Assembly: GCF_014170375.1 (NCBI RefSeq)
Contig: NZ_LZZW01000010.1
Coordinates: 62,001 to 126,000 of the forward strand
Source: Variovorax sp. UMC13
Lineage (GTDB): Bacteria; Pseudomonadota; Gammaproteobacteria; Burkholderiales; Burkholderiaceae_C
DNA: 64,000 bases
Reading direction: 5' to 3'
Shown: positions 10,802 through 19,935 of the stretch, piece by piece
Numbering within the stretch: position 1 is the first letter of the stretch
Layout of the letters: every line of letters starts with the position of its first letter
Made by a program: the position numbers and the translations under genes
The notes under the pieces: model-generated
Database searches by the model: none
Seen by the model: only the letters and a program-made list of their open reading frames with translations
What the model was told of the DNA's origin: nothing

Positions 10802-11649
10802 GGTCGACTCCATGCGCGCGTGACCTGGCGCTGCTCGCCCAGGCCCTCGATGCCGACCTGCATCACGTCGCCGGCCTTCAGGTAGACCGGCGGCTTCTGG
10901 CCCAGGCCGACGCCGGGCGGCGTGCCCGTGCTGATGATGTCGCCGGGCAGCAGGGTCATGAACTGGCTGATGTAGCTGACCAGGTGGGCCACGCCGAAGA
11001 TCATGGTGGCCGTGCTGCCGTTCTGGTACGTGCGCTGGTTGACCTTCAGCCACAGGCGCAGCGCCGCCGGATCCGGCACCTCGTCGGGCGTCACCAGCCA
11101 CGGTCCCACGGGCGAGAAGGTGTCGCAGCCCTTGCCCTTGTCCCATTGGCCGCCGCGCTCGAGCTGGAACGCGCGCTCGGAGACATCGTTGACCACGCAG
11201 TAGCCGGCCACGTGGGCCAGCGCGTCCTGCGCGTCCACATAGGAGGCACGGGAACCGATGACCACGCCGAGCTCGACTTCCCAGTCGGTCTTCTCCGAGT
11301 CGCGCGGGATCACGACCTCGTCGTCCGGCCCGGTGAGCGAGCTGGTGGCCTTGAGGAACAGCACCGGCTCCTGCGGGATCGGCATGTTGGATTCGGCCGC
11401 GTGGTCCGCATAGTTGAGGCCCACGCAGACGATCTTCGACACCGAGGCCACGGGCACGCCGAAGCGCGTCCCCGCGGGCACCTCGGGCAGTCGGTCGACG
11501 TCCAGCGCCCGCAGCGCGGCCAGGCCCGCGGGCGACAGCACCTCGGCCGTGATGTCGGACACCACGCCCGACAGGTCGCGAATGCGCCCCTGCACGTCCA
11601 CCAGGCCCGGCTTCTCCTGGCCTGCCGTGCCCCACCTGATCAGCTTCAT
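10798..11649 (-). CDS. FAH-family hydrolase, probable 2,4-diketo-3-deoxy-sugar-acid hydrolase
   Basis: The product has 283 residues. The N-terminal MKLIRWGTAGQEKPGLVD and the core VCVGLNYADHAAESNMPIP, FLKATSSLTG, TDWEVELGVVIG and TGTPPGVGLGQKP are typical of the fumarylacetoacetase-fold enzymes that cleave 2,4-diketo-3-deoxy acids in the non-phosphorylative fucose/rhamnose/pentose routes. Metal-binding acidic residues lie in the DWEVELG segment. On a C5 substrate the products would be pyruvate and glycolate. It is cotranscribed with the DHRS6-like SDR upstream, which would make its substrate. The family assignment is firm; the exact substrate is inferred from the neighbours. Confidence 0.88.
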   Translation of the reverse strand: MKLIRWGTAGQEKPGLVDVQGRIRDLSGVVSDITAEVLSPAGLAALRALDVDRLPEVPAGTRFGVPVASVSKIVCVGLNYADHAAESNMPIPQEPVLFLKATSSLTGPDDEVVIPRDSEKTDWEVELGVVIGSRASYVDAQDALAHVAGYCVVNDVSERAFQLERGGQWDKGKGCDTFSPVGPWLVTPDEVPDPAALRLWLKVNQRTYQNGSTATMIFGVAHLVSYISQFMTLLPGDIISTGTPPGVGLGQKPPVYLKAGDVMQVGIEGLGEQRQVTRAWSRP

Positions 11650-11690
11650 TTGAAATTCCTCGGTTCGAAAAATGGATGGAACGCGCGGGG

Positions 11691-12461
11691 TCAGTTCGAC
11701 CAGCCGCCGTCGATGACGTGAATGGCACCGGTCGTGAAGGCCGACTCGTCCGACGCCAGGTAGGTGACCAGCGCCGCGATCTCCTCGGCGCGGCCGACGC
11801 GCCCCAGCGGCTGGCGCGCGACGAAGGCAGAGCGCACCTGCGCTTCGTCCTGGCCCGTGGCCCGGGCCTGGGAGGCGATGCGATCGTTGAGCGACGGCGA
11901 CTCGACCGTGCCCGGACAGATCGCGTTGCACCGGATGCCGGCAGCGACGAAGTCGGCCGCGACGGCCTTGGTCAGCCCGATGACGGCGGCCTTGGTGGCG
12001 CCATAGACGAAGCGGTTCGGCACGCCCTTCACGCTGGAGGCCGCCGAGGCCATGTTGATGAGCGAGCCGCCCTGCCCCGCCGCCAGCATGGCCGGCAGGA
12101 ACGCGCGGATCGTGCGGTACATCGACTTCACGTTGAGATCGAAGCCGAAGTCCCAGTCCGCCTCGGTGCACTGGAGGATGTTGCCGCCATGCACGAAGCC
12201 CGCGCAATTGAAGAGGCCGTCGATGCGGCCCAGTTGCGTCGCGAAGGCACCGACGGCCGCGTCGCTGCGCACATCGAGGGGCGCGATCCGCACGTCGCTG
12301 CCCTGGGGCACCTGAGCCTTCAGGTCGGCCAGCCCGGCCTCGTCCACGTCGGTCGCCCACACCTGCGCGCCTTCGGCGGCCAGCATCAAGGCGGACGCCC
12401 GGCCGATGCCCTTGGCTGCCGCGGTGACGACGATCTTCTTTCCTGCTACGCGATCACGCAT
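11691..12461 (-). CDS. SDR of DHRS6/2-keto-3-deoxy-sugar-acid 4-dehydrogenase type
   Basis: This 256-residue SDR has the unusual cofactor motif VVTAAAKGIGRAS (Ala-rich instead of TGxxxGIG), FNCAGFVHGGNILQC, WDFGFDLNVKSMYRTI, ASAASSVKGVPNRFVYGATK and CPGTVESPSL. These segments closely resemble, from memory, human DHRS6 and bacterial 2-keto-3-deoxy-L-fuconate dehydrogenases. The likely reaction is NAD-dependent oxidation at C4 of a 2-keto-3-deoxy acid to the 2,4-diketo compound that the adjacent FAH hydrolase cleaves. AAAGGA sits about 9 bp upstream of the ATG at 12461. A longer in-frame start exists but has no better ribosome site. Confidence 0.9.
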   Translation of the reverse strand: MRDRVAGKKIVVTAAAKGIGRASALMLAAEGAQVWATDVDEAGLADLKAQVPQGSDVRIAPLDVRSDAAVGAFATQLGRIDGLFNCAGFVHGGNILQCTEADWDFGFDLNVKSMYRTIRAFLPAMLAAGQGGSLINMASAASSVKGVPNRFVYGATKAAVIGLTKAVAADFVAAGIRCNAICPGTVESPSLNDRIASQARATGQDEAQVRSAFVARQPLGRVGRAEEIAALVTYLASDESAFTTGAIHVIDGGWSN

Positions 12462-12524
12462 GCGCGATGTCCTTTCGATGGTGGTTCTTGCGGCCGTCCT
12501 CACCGGAGGAGGGCCGCGGATGGT

Positions 12525-13928
12525 TCAGTGGATGGCGTCGCGCAGGTCGCTGAGATCGCGCCCGCGGGTCTCGGTGGACATGGCGACGCCGATCAGGGTC
12601 AGCGCCGACAGTGCGGCCATGTAGGCACCCATGACCCAGAACGCGCCGCCGGCCACGCCGATCAGGTAGATGCCCAGGATGGGGGCCAGCCCGCCCGACA
12701 GCATGGCGCCCAGTTCTCTGGACAGCGCCACGCCCGAGTAGCGGTAGCGGTTGCCGAACAGTTCCGCGAAGTGCGCGCACTGGGCGCCGAGCATGCTGTT
12801 GGCCCCGATGGCCAGGCCGCCGAACATCGCGATGGCGACCCACATCATTTCGCCCGTGTTGACCATCCACCAGGCCGGGAAGGCCCAGAGCAGCATGAAG
12901 ATCGCGCCGAAGCGGTAGATGGTCTTGCGGCCGTAGCGGTCGGACAGCGCGCCGAACATCGGCGTGGTGATGACGCTCGACAGGGTCGCGATCAGCGCGG
13001 CGCTGGTGCCGATCTTGGTGAGGCTGGCGGCCGGCACGCCCAGCCTCGTCGCCACGGTGCCGCCGAGGAAGGCGATCACGATGGTGGTGTAGATGGTCGA
13101 GCCGCCCTGCTCGGCCAGGCGCATGAGCACCGCCGCCAGCACTGGCCGGCGGGCTTCCTTGAGCACCAGCTTCATGGGGGACTGCGCCACCTTGTGCGTG
13201 CCTTCGAGCTTGACGAAGGTCGGGCTCTCGCGAAGCCGCAGGCGGATCCAGACCGCCACGCCGATCAGCACGATGCTGGCCAGGAACGGAATGCGCCAGC
13301 CCCATGCCAGGATCGTCTCCTGGTCCATCAGGTGCTGCATCACGCTGAAGGTCGCGGTCGCGATGCCGAAGCCCGCGAAGATGCCCACGAAGGGCAGCGC
13401 CGCAAAGAAGCCGCGCCGCGACGCGGGCGCCACCTCGGCCATCAGCGTCGAGGCGCCGGCCTGCTCGGCACCGGCGCCGAAGCCCTGCACCAGCCGCAGG
13501 ATCACCAGGCCGACGGCCCCCATCGGACCGGCCGGCAGCAGGCCGATCAAGGTGGTCGAGATGCCCATGATCGCGATCGTCACCAGCAGCACGAACTTGC
13601 GCCCCTTGCGATCGCCCAGCGAGCCGAAGAACAGGCCGCCCAGGGGCCGCGCGAGAAAACCCACGCCGTAGGTCGCAAAGCTGGCGAGCAGGCCGGCGCT
13701 GGCGTCGAGCGTGGAGAAGAAGACCCGGCTGAAGATCAGCGCGGTGGCCAGGCCGAAGATGGCGAAGTCGTAGTACTCGAGCGCGCTGCCCACCGAGCTG
13801 GTCAGGATCGCGCGCCGGAGCTGGCTGGCCGAAACGGGGGCCTTGTCACCGGCCTGTGCATCGCTGGCCTGCGATGCCTGCGGCATCGACCTCCCCGGCA
13901 GGGCACCGGGCTGATATCTCGCTGTCAT
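12525..13928 (-). CDS. MFS transporter of the metabolite:H+ symporter (MHS) type
   Basis: The 467-residue membrane protein has about 12 hydrophobic helices and a 35-residue soluble N-terminus. GSALEYYDFAIFGLAT in helix 1 is the hallmark of ShiA/KgtP-type MHS carriers. The cytoplasmic-loop motif GSLGDRKGRK between helices 2 and 3 and its repeat GALSDRYGRKT are intact. It is the first gene of the catabolic operon, preceded by AGGAGA, and probably imports a sugar acid such as a pentonate by proton symport. The promoter region is shared with the divergent 2-hydroxyacid dehydrogenase. Confidence 0.92.
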   Translation of the reverse strand: MTARYQPGALPGRSMPQASQASDAQAGDKAPVSASQLRRAILTSSVGSALEYYDFAIFGLATALIFSRVFFSTLDASAGLLASFATYGVGFLARPLGGLFFGSLGDRKGRKFVLLVTIAIMGISTTLIGLLPAGPMGAVGLVILRLVQGFGAGAEQAGASTLMAEVAPASRRGFFAALPFVGIFAGFGIATATFSVMQHLMDQETILAWGWRIPFLASIVLIGVAVWIRLRLRESPTFVKLEGTHKVAQSPMKLVLKEARRPVLAAVLMRLAEQGGSTIYTTIVIAFLGGTVATRLGVPAASLTKIGTSAALIATLSSVITTPMFGALSDRYGRKTIYRFGAIFMLLWAFPAWWMVNTGEMMWVAIAMFGGLAIGANSMLGAQCAHFAELFGNRYRYSGVALSRELGAMLSGGLAPILGIYLIGVAGGAFWVMGAYMAALSALTLIGVAMSTETRGRDLSDLRDAIH

Positions 13929-14076
13929 TCATGTCTCCTGTTTCGATCCGTGTGTGCCAACCCGAGGCATGGCCGCCATGCCAGACACCCGACGCGGCCG
14001 CTCCGGCGTTGCCACCGAAGGATCCTCGTCACCGTCTGCAAATCGCCCACCAGGCAGCCCGGGTTCGCGTAAAATT

Positions 14077-14090
14077 GGTTACCGGTATCC
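14077..14090. promoter_or_regulatory. Candidate LacI-family operator between divergent genes
   Basis: GGTTACCGGTATCC is a 14-bp near-palindrome (12 of 14 positions symmetric) with a central CCGG, the shape expected for LacI/GalR-family binding. It lies 34 bp upstream of the hydroxyacid dehydrogenase start and 149 bp upstream of the MFS start. It overlaps the region just downstream of a TAAAAT -10-like hexamer (14070-14075). The LacI-type gene at 15147-16241 is the obvious candidate ligand. Binding has not been shown. Confidence 0.55.
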
Positions 14091-14123
14091 GCAGCGACTG
14101 AAATCTATCACGAGGAATTTAGG

Positions 14124-15083
14124 ATGCACAAGGAAGAGTTGTTAGTGGTTTCCCGATACCCGGAATCGGACATGGCATGGTTGGCGCAGCACTACACGCT
14201 GCATGTGCTGGCGGATACGACCGACCGCGCCGCCTTGCTGGCGGACGTCGCACCCCGTGTGCGCGTGCTGGCGACGAATGGCGAATCGGGCGCCGATGCC
14301 ACCCTGATCGATGCGCTGCCGAAGCTCGAGGTGATCGTCTCGTACGGCGTGGGCGTGGACGCCATCGACCTCGCGCATGCCGCGCGGCGCGGCATCCGTG
14401 TCACGAACACCCCGGAGGTCCTGACGGGCGACGTCGCCGATTTCGGCATCGCCTTGATGCTCGCGATCGCACGCCAGATCCCGCAGAACGATGCGCTCGT
14501 GCGGGCCGGGCAATGGGGCACGGCCTCGTTTCCGCTGACCACGCGCATGTTCGGCAAGCGCCTGGGCATCGTGGGACTCGGTCGCGTCGGCCGCGCGGTC
14601 GCGCGTCGTGCCGAGGCCTTCGACATGAAGATCGCCTACCACGACCGCATCCGTTTCGAGGACGTCGCCTACGACTACCACCCCAGCGCGGCGGCGCTGG
14701 CGCGGGAGGTGGATTTCCTCATGGTCTGTGCCGCGGCCGACCAGATCCCGCGCGGCGCGATCGGCCTCGAGGTGTTCGACGCGCTAGGGCCCGAGGGCAT
14801 CCTCGTCAACGTCGCGCGCGGCAGCATCATCGACGAACCGGTGCTGCTGGCGTACCTGCGCGAGCGGCGCATTCGCGGCGCCGCGCTCGACGTCTACTGG
14901 AACGAGCCCGCGATCGACCTGCGCTGGCGCTCCCTGCCCAACGTCGTGCTGCAGGCGCACCGGGCCAGCGCCACGGTTGAAACCCGGGCTGCCATGGCCC
15001 AGCTGGTGCGCGACAACCTGGCGGCCTGCTTCGGCGGCAGGCCGCTGGTCACCGAGTTCACCGGCCATCTCGCCAAGGCCTGA
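14124..15083 (+). CDS. D-isomer-specific 2-hydroxyacid dehydrogenase
   Basis: The 319-residue protein carries the NAD-binding motif GIVGLGRVGRAVARR near residue 150 and the catalytic arginine in NVARGSIIDE. The glutamate in VYWNEPAI and the histidine in LQAHRAS complete the family triad. An N-terminal flavodoxin-like catalytic domain has VSYGVGVDAIDL. These enzymes reduce glyoxylate, hydroxypyruvate or similar 2-keto acids. In this setting it may handle a C2 or C3 product (glyoxylate/glycolate) of the pentonate route. It is divergent from the catabolic operon and shares its regulatory region. GAGGAATTTAGG upstream supplies a ribosome site. Confidence 0.9.
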   Translation: MHKEELLVVSRYPESDMAWLAQHYTLHVLADTTDRAALLADVAPRVRVLATNGESGADATLIDALPKLEVIVSYGVGVDAIDLAHAARRGIRVTNTPEVLTGDVADFGIALMLAIARQIPQNDALVRAGQWGTASFPLTTRMFGKRLGIVGLGRVGRAVARRAEAFDMKIAYHDRIRFEDVAYDYHPSAAALAREVDFLMVCAAADQIPRGAIGLEVFDALGPEGILVNVARGSIIDEPVLLAYLRERRIRGAALDVYWNEPAIDLRWRSLPNVVLQAHRASATVETRAAMAQLVRDNLAACFGGRPLVTEFTGHLAKA

Positions 15084-15146
15084 GCGCGGCCGGGTTCGCG
15101 CAGACATCCCTGCCGCACCCGGACCTGCTTCTTCGGCGCGAGGGCC

Positions 15147-16241
15147 TCAGGCGCTCTCGCGCTGAATGATCTCGTAGGGAATGCGGACCAGGCGCGGCAC
15201 ATCGTGCAATTCGCGGGCGAACGATGCGAGCTCGCGGCGCGATGTGTTGGGCGGCTCCGAGCCGTCGATCGCGGCCAGGAGCGATTGCCCGGCGGAACGC
15301 CCGATGCCGTAGGGGTCCACGGACACCGTGGTGATCGTCGGGTAGCAATGGCGCGAGATCTCGAAATCGCCAAAGCCGGCCACCGCGACGTCGCCGGGGA
15401 CCGAGAGCCCGCGACGGTGGCAGGCCATGATCACGCCGAAGGCATGGATGTCGCTGTTGCACACGATGGCGTCGGTGTCGGGCCATTGCTCAAGCAACTG
15501 GCCCAACGCCGCGGCGCCGTGGCCCATCGCGGTGCCATGGGCCATGTCGGCGGTCCATTCGGTTCGGCTGATCTCGCGCGGCCCGTGCAGTCCGGCTTCG
15601 CGCACGGCGTCGAGATAGCCGTTGCGTCGCGCCGTGCCGCGCAGGTCCAGGTGCGATGCGCTGCTGACGAACGCAATGTGCTTGTAGCCGCGCTCATAGA
15701 GATAGCGCGTCATGGCAGCGGCGGCATCGGCATTCGAGAAGCCCACCACGCGGTCGATGGGCCGGCTGGGAATCTCCCAGGTCTCCACCACCGGGATGTG
15801 GGCGCCCCGCAGCAGCGAGCGCGCCTTGGTCGTGTGCTGTCCGCCCGTCAGCACGACGCCGCGCGGCTGGTGACTCAGCAGCGTGCGGATCAACGATTCC
15901 TCCCGGTCCGGCAGGTAGTCCGTGTGGGCCAGCAGCAAGCGCATGTTGCGCGTCTCGACCACGTCGTTGATGCCCTGCGTCATCTCCGCGAAGTTCGAGC
16001 TCGACAGCGAAGGCACGAGCACCGCCACCATGTTGGTGCGGCCCGACGAAAAAGCGCCCGCCACCGCGTCGGCCACATAGCCTGTCCGGCGTACCGCGTC
16101 CATCACGCGAGCGCGGGTGTCTTCGCCCACATGCTGCCCGGTGAGCACGCGCGACACCGACATCTTGGACACGCCGGCCAACTGCGCCACGTCGGCCATG
16201 CGAATCGGCGCAGGGGGAGAAGAATTTTTACTGGAACTCAT
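15147..16241 (-). CDS. LacI-family transcriptional regulator
   Basis: The 364-residue protein has an N-terminal helix-turn-helix (RMADVAQLAGVSKMSVSRVL, residues 16-35), the LacI hinge helix and a periplasmic-binding-like effector domain (MVAVLVPSLSSSNFAEMTQGI onward). It lies convergent to the hydroxyacid dehydrogenase, 63 bp away. The start at 16241 is the first ATG giving a normal LacI N-terminus; the open frame continues further upstream without a better candidate. It probably controls the sugar-acid operon in response to an intermediate such as a 2-keto-3-deoxy acid. That is inference from location. Confidence 0.9.
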   Translation of the reverse strand: MSSSKNSSPPAPIRMADVAQLAGVSKMSVSRVLTGQHVGEDTRARVMDAVRRTGYVADAVAGAFSSGRTNMVAVLVPSLSSSNFAEMTQGINDVVETRNMRLLLAHTDYLPDREESLIRTLLSHQPRGVVLTGGQHTTKARSLLRGAHIPVVETWEIPSRPIDRVVGFSNADAAAAMTRYLYERGYKHIAFVSSASHLDLRGTARRNGYLDAVREAGLHGPREISRTEWTADMAHGTAMGHGAAALGQLLEQWPDTDAIVCNSDIHAFGVIMACHRRGLSVPGDVAVAGFGDFEISRHCYPTITTVSVDPYGIGRSAGQSLLAAIDGSEPPNTSRRELASFARELHDVPRLVRIPYEIIQRESA

Positions 16242-16523
16242 AACTTTCAAGTAGACCGAGCACGACGCTCCCGGGGGATTTCGAACACGCGCCTGGCAAG
16301 CGCCTGACGCCGCCCCACCAATGACCGACGACATGCATTCGACTCGAGCGTATCAGCCGGCCGACAAGACACGCGCAGCGGCGGCGCGCGAAGCCCGAAG
16401 ACGCCAACGGCGCAGGAGGTATTCGAACGACCTGGCTTGCATCTCTATCGGATTCGCTCGGATGGCCCCCCGAACGCCCCACCGGACCCTTGGCAGCAAG
16501 AAAAGCACAACGGGAGCGCACGC

Positions 16524-16551
16524 AAAAAAGCCACCCGAAGGTGGCTTTTTT
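16524..16551 (-). terminator. Rho-independent terminator of the tRNA array
   Basis: A perfect stem AAAAAAGCCACC / GGTGGCTTTTTT around a CGAA loop lies 25 bp beyond the last tRNA gene. It has T-tracts on both strands, so it could also act on the plus strand. The 282 bases between it and the lacI start contain only open frames with no recognisable protein features. Confidence 0.9.
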
Positions 16552-16575
16552 CATTGAGGGAAATCCTCAAAATAC

Positions 16576-16652
16576 TGGCGGAGTGGACGGGACTCGAACC
16601 CGCGACCCCCGGCGTGACAGGCCGGTATTCTAACCAACTGAACTACCACTCC
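16576..16652 (-). tRNA. tRNA-Asp (GTC), copy 2 in transcription order
   Basis: The 77-nt cloverleaf has acceptor GGAGTGG/CCACTCC, discriminator G, encoded CCA, and anticodon loop CTGTCAC reading GTC. It is the last tRNA of the minus-strand array and is identical in sequence to the copy at 16913-16989. Confidence 0.97.
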
Positions 16653-16721
16653 TGGTAGACAACGTTCGCTCCTTGCGGAGCCGAGTGCTGACGACTCGTA
16701 CCTGCTTCACTCGCGTGAAAC

Positions 16722-16797
16722 TGGCGACCCTACGGGGATTCGAACCCCGGTAGCCACCGTGAAAGGGTGGTGTCCTAGGCCTCTAGACGATAGGGTC
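16722..16797 (-). tRNA. tRNA-Glu (TTC), copy 2 in transcription order
   Basis: The 76-nt cloverleaf has acceptor GACCCTA/TAGGGTC, encoded CCA, and anticodon loop CTTTCAC reading TTC. It is duplicated at 17060-17135, and gltX (glutamyl-tRNA synthetase) lies directly upstream of the array. Confidence 0.97.
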
Positions 16798-16912
16798 AAA
16801 ACCTTGGGAACCGCGCTGCGATCAGCGCCTGTCCTTTGCTCTTGCGAGACTTGTTCGGCACAAAAAAATACCCACTTGCAGTGGGCACTTCCGAGGCGAA
16901 CCTCGTGAACCT

Positions 16913-16989
16913 TGGCGGAGTGGACGGGACTCGAACCCGCGACCCCCGGCGTGACAGGCCGGTATTCTAACCAACTGAACTACCACTCC
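16913..16989 (-). tRNA. tRNA-Asp (GTC), copy 1 in transcription order
   Basis: The 77-nt cloverleaf is identical to the copy at 16576-16652: acceptor GGAGTGG/CCACTCC, anticodon GTC, encoded CCA. Confidence 0.97.
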
Positions 16990-17059
16990 TGGTAGACAAC
17001 GTTCACTCCTTGCGGAGCCGAGTGCTGACGACTCGTTGCCTGAATCACTTGCGTGAAAC

Positions 17060-17135
17060 TGGCGACCCTACGGGGATTCGAACCCCGGTAGCCACCGTGA
17101 AAGGGTGGTGTCCTAGGCCTCTAGACGATAGGGTC
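17060..17135 (-). tRNA. tRNA-Glu (TTC), copy 1 in transcription order
   Basis: The 76-nt cloverleaf is identical to the copy at 16722-16797: acceptor GACCCTA/TAGGGTC, anticodon TTC, encoded CCA. Confidence 0.97.
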
Positions 17136-17195
17136 AAAACCTTAGGAACCGTGCTGAGATCAGCACTTGTCTTCTTCAATACTCTCGACACTTAA

Positions 17196-17271
<76 letters not shown>

Positions 17272-17307
17272 GTGTGGGTGTCGAGCCTCGAATTATAGCC
17301 CGAAAAA

Positions 17308-18696
17308 TCAGGCCCTTTTCAAACGTTCGATAACTTTTTCGCGGGAAAAAATTTCGATCACTGAATCGAGGGACGGTGTCTGCGATGTTCCCATCACAAG
17401 CATTCGTACTGGCATCGCCAACACCGGCATTTTCAATGCATGTGCGGCGAGAACTTCCTTAATCATAGCTGCGATTGAGGCCCGATCCCAGGCGACCGTC
17501 ATCAATTTTTCAACGAGTGTGGCGATGGCCGGCTTCACCGCGTCGGTGAGGTGCTGCGCGCGATCGGCATCGCTCACCGTGATGTCCGCGTAGAAGGCCG
17601 AAGCCCAGTCGGCCAGGGCCACCGTGGTCTCGCAACGGTCCTTGAACAGCGTGCAGATCGCGCTCAGGCGTTCGTCGGCCACGATGCCGCGCTTGTGCAA
17701 TTGCGCGGCCACCAGCGGCGCGAGTTCGTCGCCGGTCCTGGCCTTGATGTACTGCGCGTTGACCCAGGCCAGCTTGGCCGCATCCCACTGCGCGGGACTC
17801 TTCGACAGGTGCGAGCCGTCGAACCAGCTCACCATCTGCTCGCGCGTGAACAGCTCGTCGTCGCCGTGGCTCCAGCCCAGGCGCGCGAGGTAGTTCAGCA
17901 TGGCCTCGGGCAGGTAGCCGTTCTCTTCGTAGGCGGTGACGCTCACCGCGCCGCGGCGCTTCGACAGCTTCTGGCCGTCGTCGCCCAGGATCACCGGCAC
18001 ATGGCCGAAGGCCGGCAGCGCTGCGCCCAGCGCGCGGAAGATGTTGATCTGCCACGGCGTGTTGTTGATGTGCTCGTCGCCGCGGAACACATGCGTGATG
18101 GCCATGTCCCAGTCGTCGACCACCACCGCGAAGTTGTAGGTCGGCACACCGTCGGGCCGCAGGATGATCAGGTCGTCGATCTCGCGGTTGTTGATGGTGA
18201 TCTCGCCCTTGACCAGGTCGTGCCAGCTCACGTCGCCTTCGGGCGGATTGCAGAAGCGCACCACCGGCGGCACGCCTTCGGGCACGGGCGGCAGCACCTT
18301 GCCGGGCTCGGGGCGCCAGCGGCGGTCGTACAGCGTCTTCTCGTTGCGCGCACGTTGCGCCTCGCGCATCTCCTCGAGCTCGGCCGGCGAGCAGTAGCAG
18401 TGGTAGGCCTTGCCCTCGGCGATCAGCTGCGCGACCACTTCGCGGTAGCGCTCGAGGCGCTGCATCTGGTAGATCGGGCCTTCGTCGTAATCCAGGCCCA
18501 GCCAGTGCATCGACGCCAGGATCTGGTCGGTCGAGTCCTGCGTGGAACGGGCCACGTCGGTGTCCTCGATGCGCAGCACGAACTCGCCGCCGTGGTGGCG
18601 CGCAAAGGCCCACGAATAGAGCGCGGTGCGGGCCGTGCCCAGGTGGAGGAAGCCGGTGGGCGACGGTGCGATGCGGGTTCTAACTTTGCCGGTCAT
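17308..18696 (-). CDS. gltX: Glutamyl-tRNA synthetase
   Basis: The 462-residue class I aminoacyl-tRNA synthetase attaches glutamate to tRNA-Glu. Visible signatures are the HIGH-type [16 protein letters not shown] at residues 7-22, FVLRIEDTD, the KMSKS-type LSKRRGA, and the C-terminal anticodon-binding helical domain. Length and start ([15 protein letters not shown]) are normal for the bacterial enzyme. It reads directly into the tRNA array that includes two copies of its own substrate tRNA. metZ ends just 7 bp before it on the same strand. Confidence 0.98.
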   Translation of the reverse strand: MTGKVRTRIAPSPTGFLHLGTARTALYSWAFARHHGGEFVLRIEDTDVARSTQDSTDQILASMHWLGLDYDEGPIYQMQRLERYREVVAQLIAEGKAYHCYCSPAELEEMREAQRARNEKTLYDRRWRPEPGKVLPPVPEGVPPVVRFCNPPEGDVSWHDLVKGEITINNREIDDLIILRPDGVPTYNFAVVVDDWDMAITHVFRGDEHINNTPWQINIFRALGAALPAFGHVPVILGDDGQKLSKRRGAVSVTAYEENGYLPEAMLNYLARLGWSHGDDELFTREQMVSWFDGSHLSKSPAQWDAAKLAWVNAQYIKARTGDELAPLVAAQLHKRGIVADERLSAICTLFKDRCETTVALADWASAFYADITVSDADRAQHLTDAVKPAIATLVEKLMTVAWDRASIAAMIKEVLAAHALKMPVLAMPVRMLVMGTSQTPSLDSVIEIFSREKVIERLKRA

Positions 18697-18703
18697 GTGT
18701 TGC

Positions 18704-19921
18704 TCAGGAATTCAGGGTGCAGAGGCCGCGCTGCAGGTCGGCCGTGATGTCGTCGATGTACTCGAGGCCGACCGCGAGGCGGATCAGCCCCTGGCCGATG
18801 CCCGCGGCCTGGCGCTGCGCTTCGGTGAGGCGGCCGTGCGAGGTCGTGCCGGGGTGGGTGATGATGGTCTTGGTGTCGCCCAGGTTGGTGGCGATGCTCA
18901 CGACACGCGTGCTGTTGATCACGTGGAAGGCGTTGGCGCGTGCGGTCTCCGGGTCGTCGCCGACCACGTCGAAGGACACCACCGCCCCGCCCTGCCCCGA
19001 CTGCTGGCGCATCGCGAGTTCGTGCTGCGCATGCGAGGCCAGGCCGGGGTAGTGGACGCGCGTGACCCCCGGCTGTTGTTCGAGCCACTGCGCCACGGCC
19101 AGCGCATTGGCGCACTGTGCCTTCATGCGGATGCCCAGCGTCTCCATGCCCTTGAGCACCACCCATGCGTTGAAGGGCGACAGCGCCATGCCGGCGGTGC
19201 GGACCACCGGGCCGAACACGTCGACGATGAGCTTCGACGGCCCGCAGATCGCGCCGGCCATCACGCGGCCCTGGCCGTCGAGGTACTTGGTGCCCGAATG
19301 GATCACGAGGTCGGCACCGAGCTCGGTCGGGCGCTGCAGAATCGGCGTGCAGAAGCAGTTGTCGACCGCCAGCAGCGCGCCCGCGCCATGGGCCAGGTCG
19401 GCCAGCGCGCGGATGTCGCAGACCTCGGTCAGCGGGTTGGTCGGCGTCTCGGCGAACAGCAGTTTCGTGTGGGGCTTGAGCGCGGCGCGCCATTCGGCGA
19501 CGTCGGTCTGCGAGACGAAGGTGGTCTCGACGCCGAACTTGGCGAACTCCTTGCCGAACAGGTTCAGCGTCGAGCCGAACACCGAGCGCGAGCAGATCAC
19601 GTGATCGCCAGCCTTGAGCAGGCCCATGCACATCATGAGGATCGCGCCCATGCCTGTCGAGGCGCCGATCGCGGCCTTGGTGCCCTCGAGCGCCGCCAGG
19701 CGCCGCTCGAAGCTGGCCACCGTGGGGTTCGAGGTGCGCGAGTAGGTGAAGCCCTCCTCGGTGCCGGCGAAGCGGCGCATCGAGGTCTCGGCGTCGGGCT
19801 GCACGAAGCCGCTGGTCAGGAACAGCGCTTCGGAATGCTCGCCATGCTGGCTCGGCGCCAGGCCGGTGCGCAGCGCGAGCGTGTCGCGGTGCAGGCCTTC
19901 GGGCAGGGTGCGATCGGTCAC
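18704..19921 (-). CDS. metZ: O-succinylhomoserine sulfhydrylase (PLP, Cys/Met metabolism)
   Basis: The 405-residue PLP enzyme has the Cys/Met-metabolism fold. Visible are [40 protein letters not shown], and the PLP lysine in [14 protein letters not shown]. MetZ adds sulfide to O-succinylhomoserine to make homocysteine; homologous cystathionine synthases/lyases are the alternative. The likely start is a GTG at 19921, with AAGAGG about 8 bp upstream and a 14-bp gap after purF. Longer in-frame extensions run into purF. The purF-metZ order is, from memory, common in Burkholderiales. Confidence 0.9.
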   Translation of the reverse strand: MTDRTLPEGLHRDTLALRTGLAPSQHGEHSEALFLTSGFVQPDAETSMRRFAGTEEGFTYSRTSNPTVASFERRLAALEGTKAAIGASTGMGAILMMCMGLLKAGDHVICSRSVFGSTLNLFGKEFAKFGVETTFVSQTDVAEWRAALKPHTKLLFAETPTNPLTEVCDIRALADLAHGAGALLAVDNCFCTPILQRPTELGADLVIHSGTKYLDGQGRVMAGAICGPSKLIVDVFGPVVRTAGMALSPFNAWVVLKGMETLGIRMKAQCANALAVAQWLEQQPGVTRVHYPGLASHAQHELAMRQQSGQGGAVVSFDVVGDDPETARANAFHVINSTRVVSIATNLGDTKTIITHPGTTSHGRLTEAQRQAAGIGQGLIRLAVGLEYIDDITADLQRGLCTLNS

Positions 19922-19935
19922 GGGGGGCCTCTTGT

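Larger units (their letters stand above)
16576..17135 (-). repeat. Tandem duplication of an Asp-Glu tRNA unit
   Basis: The tRNA-Asp/tRNA-Glu pair and its spacers occur twice with a period of 337-338 bp. The tRNAs are identical. The Asp-Glu spacers (16653-16721 and 16990-17059) and the sequence after each Glu (CCTTGGGAACCGCGCTG versus CCTTAGGAACCGTGCTG) differ at scattered positions. This indicates an old duplication kept homogeneous within the tRNA genes. Confidence 0.9.

Noticed and set aside
16242..16523. Open frames on both strands between lacI and the tRNA terminator
   Set aside because: They are short, Arg-rich, without ribosome sites, and partly overlap the terminator.
16576..17135. 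Repeated units resembling a CRISPR array
   Set aside because: The repeats are complete tRNA cloverleaves with 337-bp periodicity.
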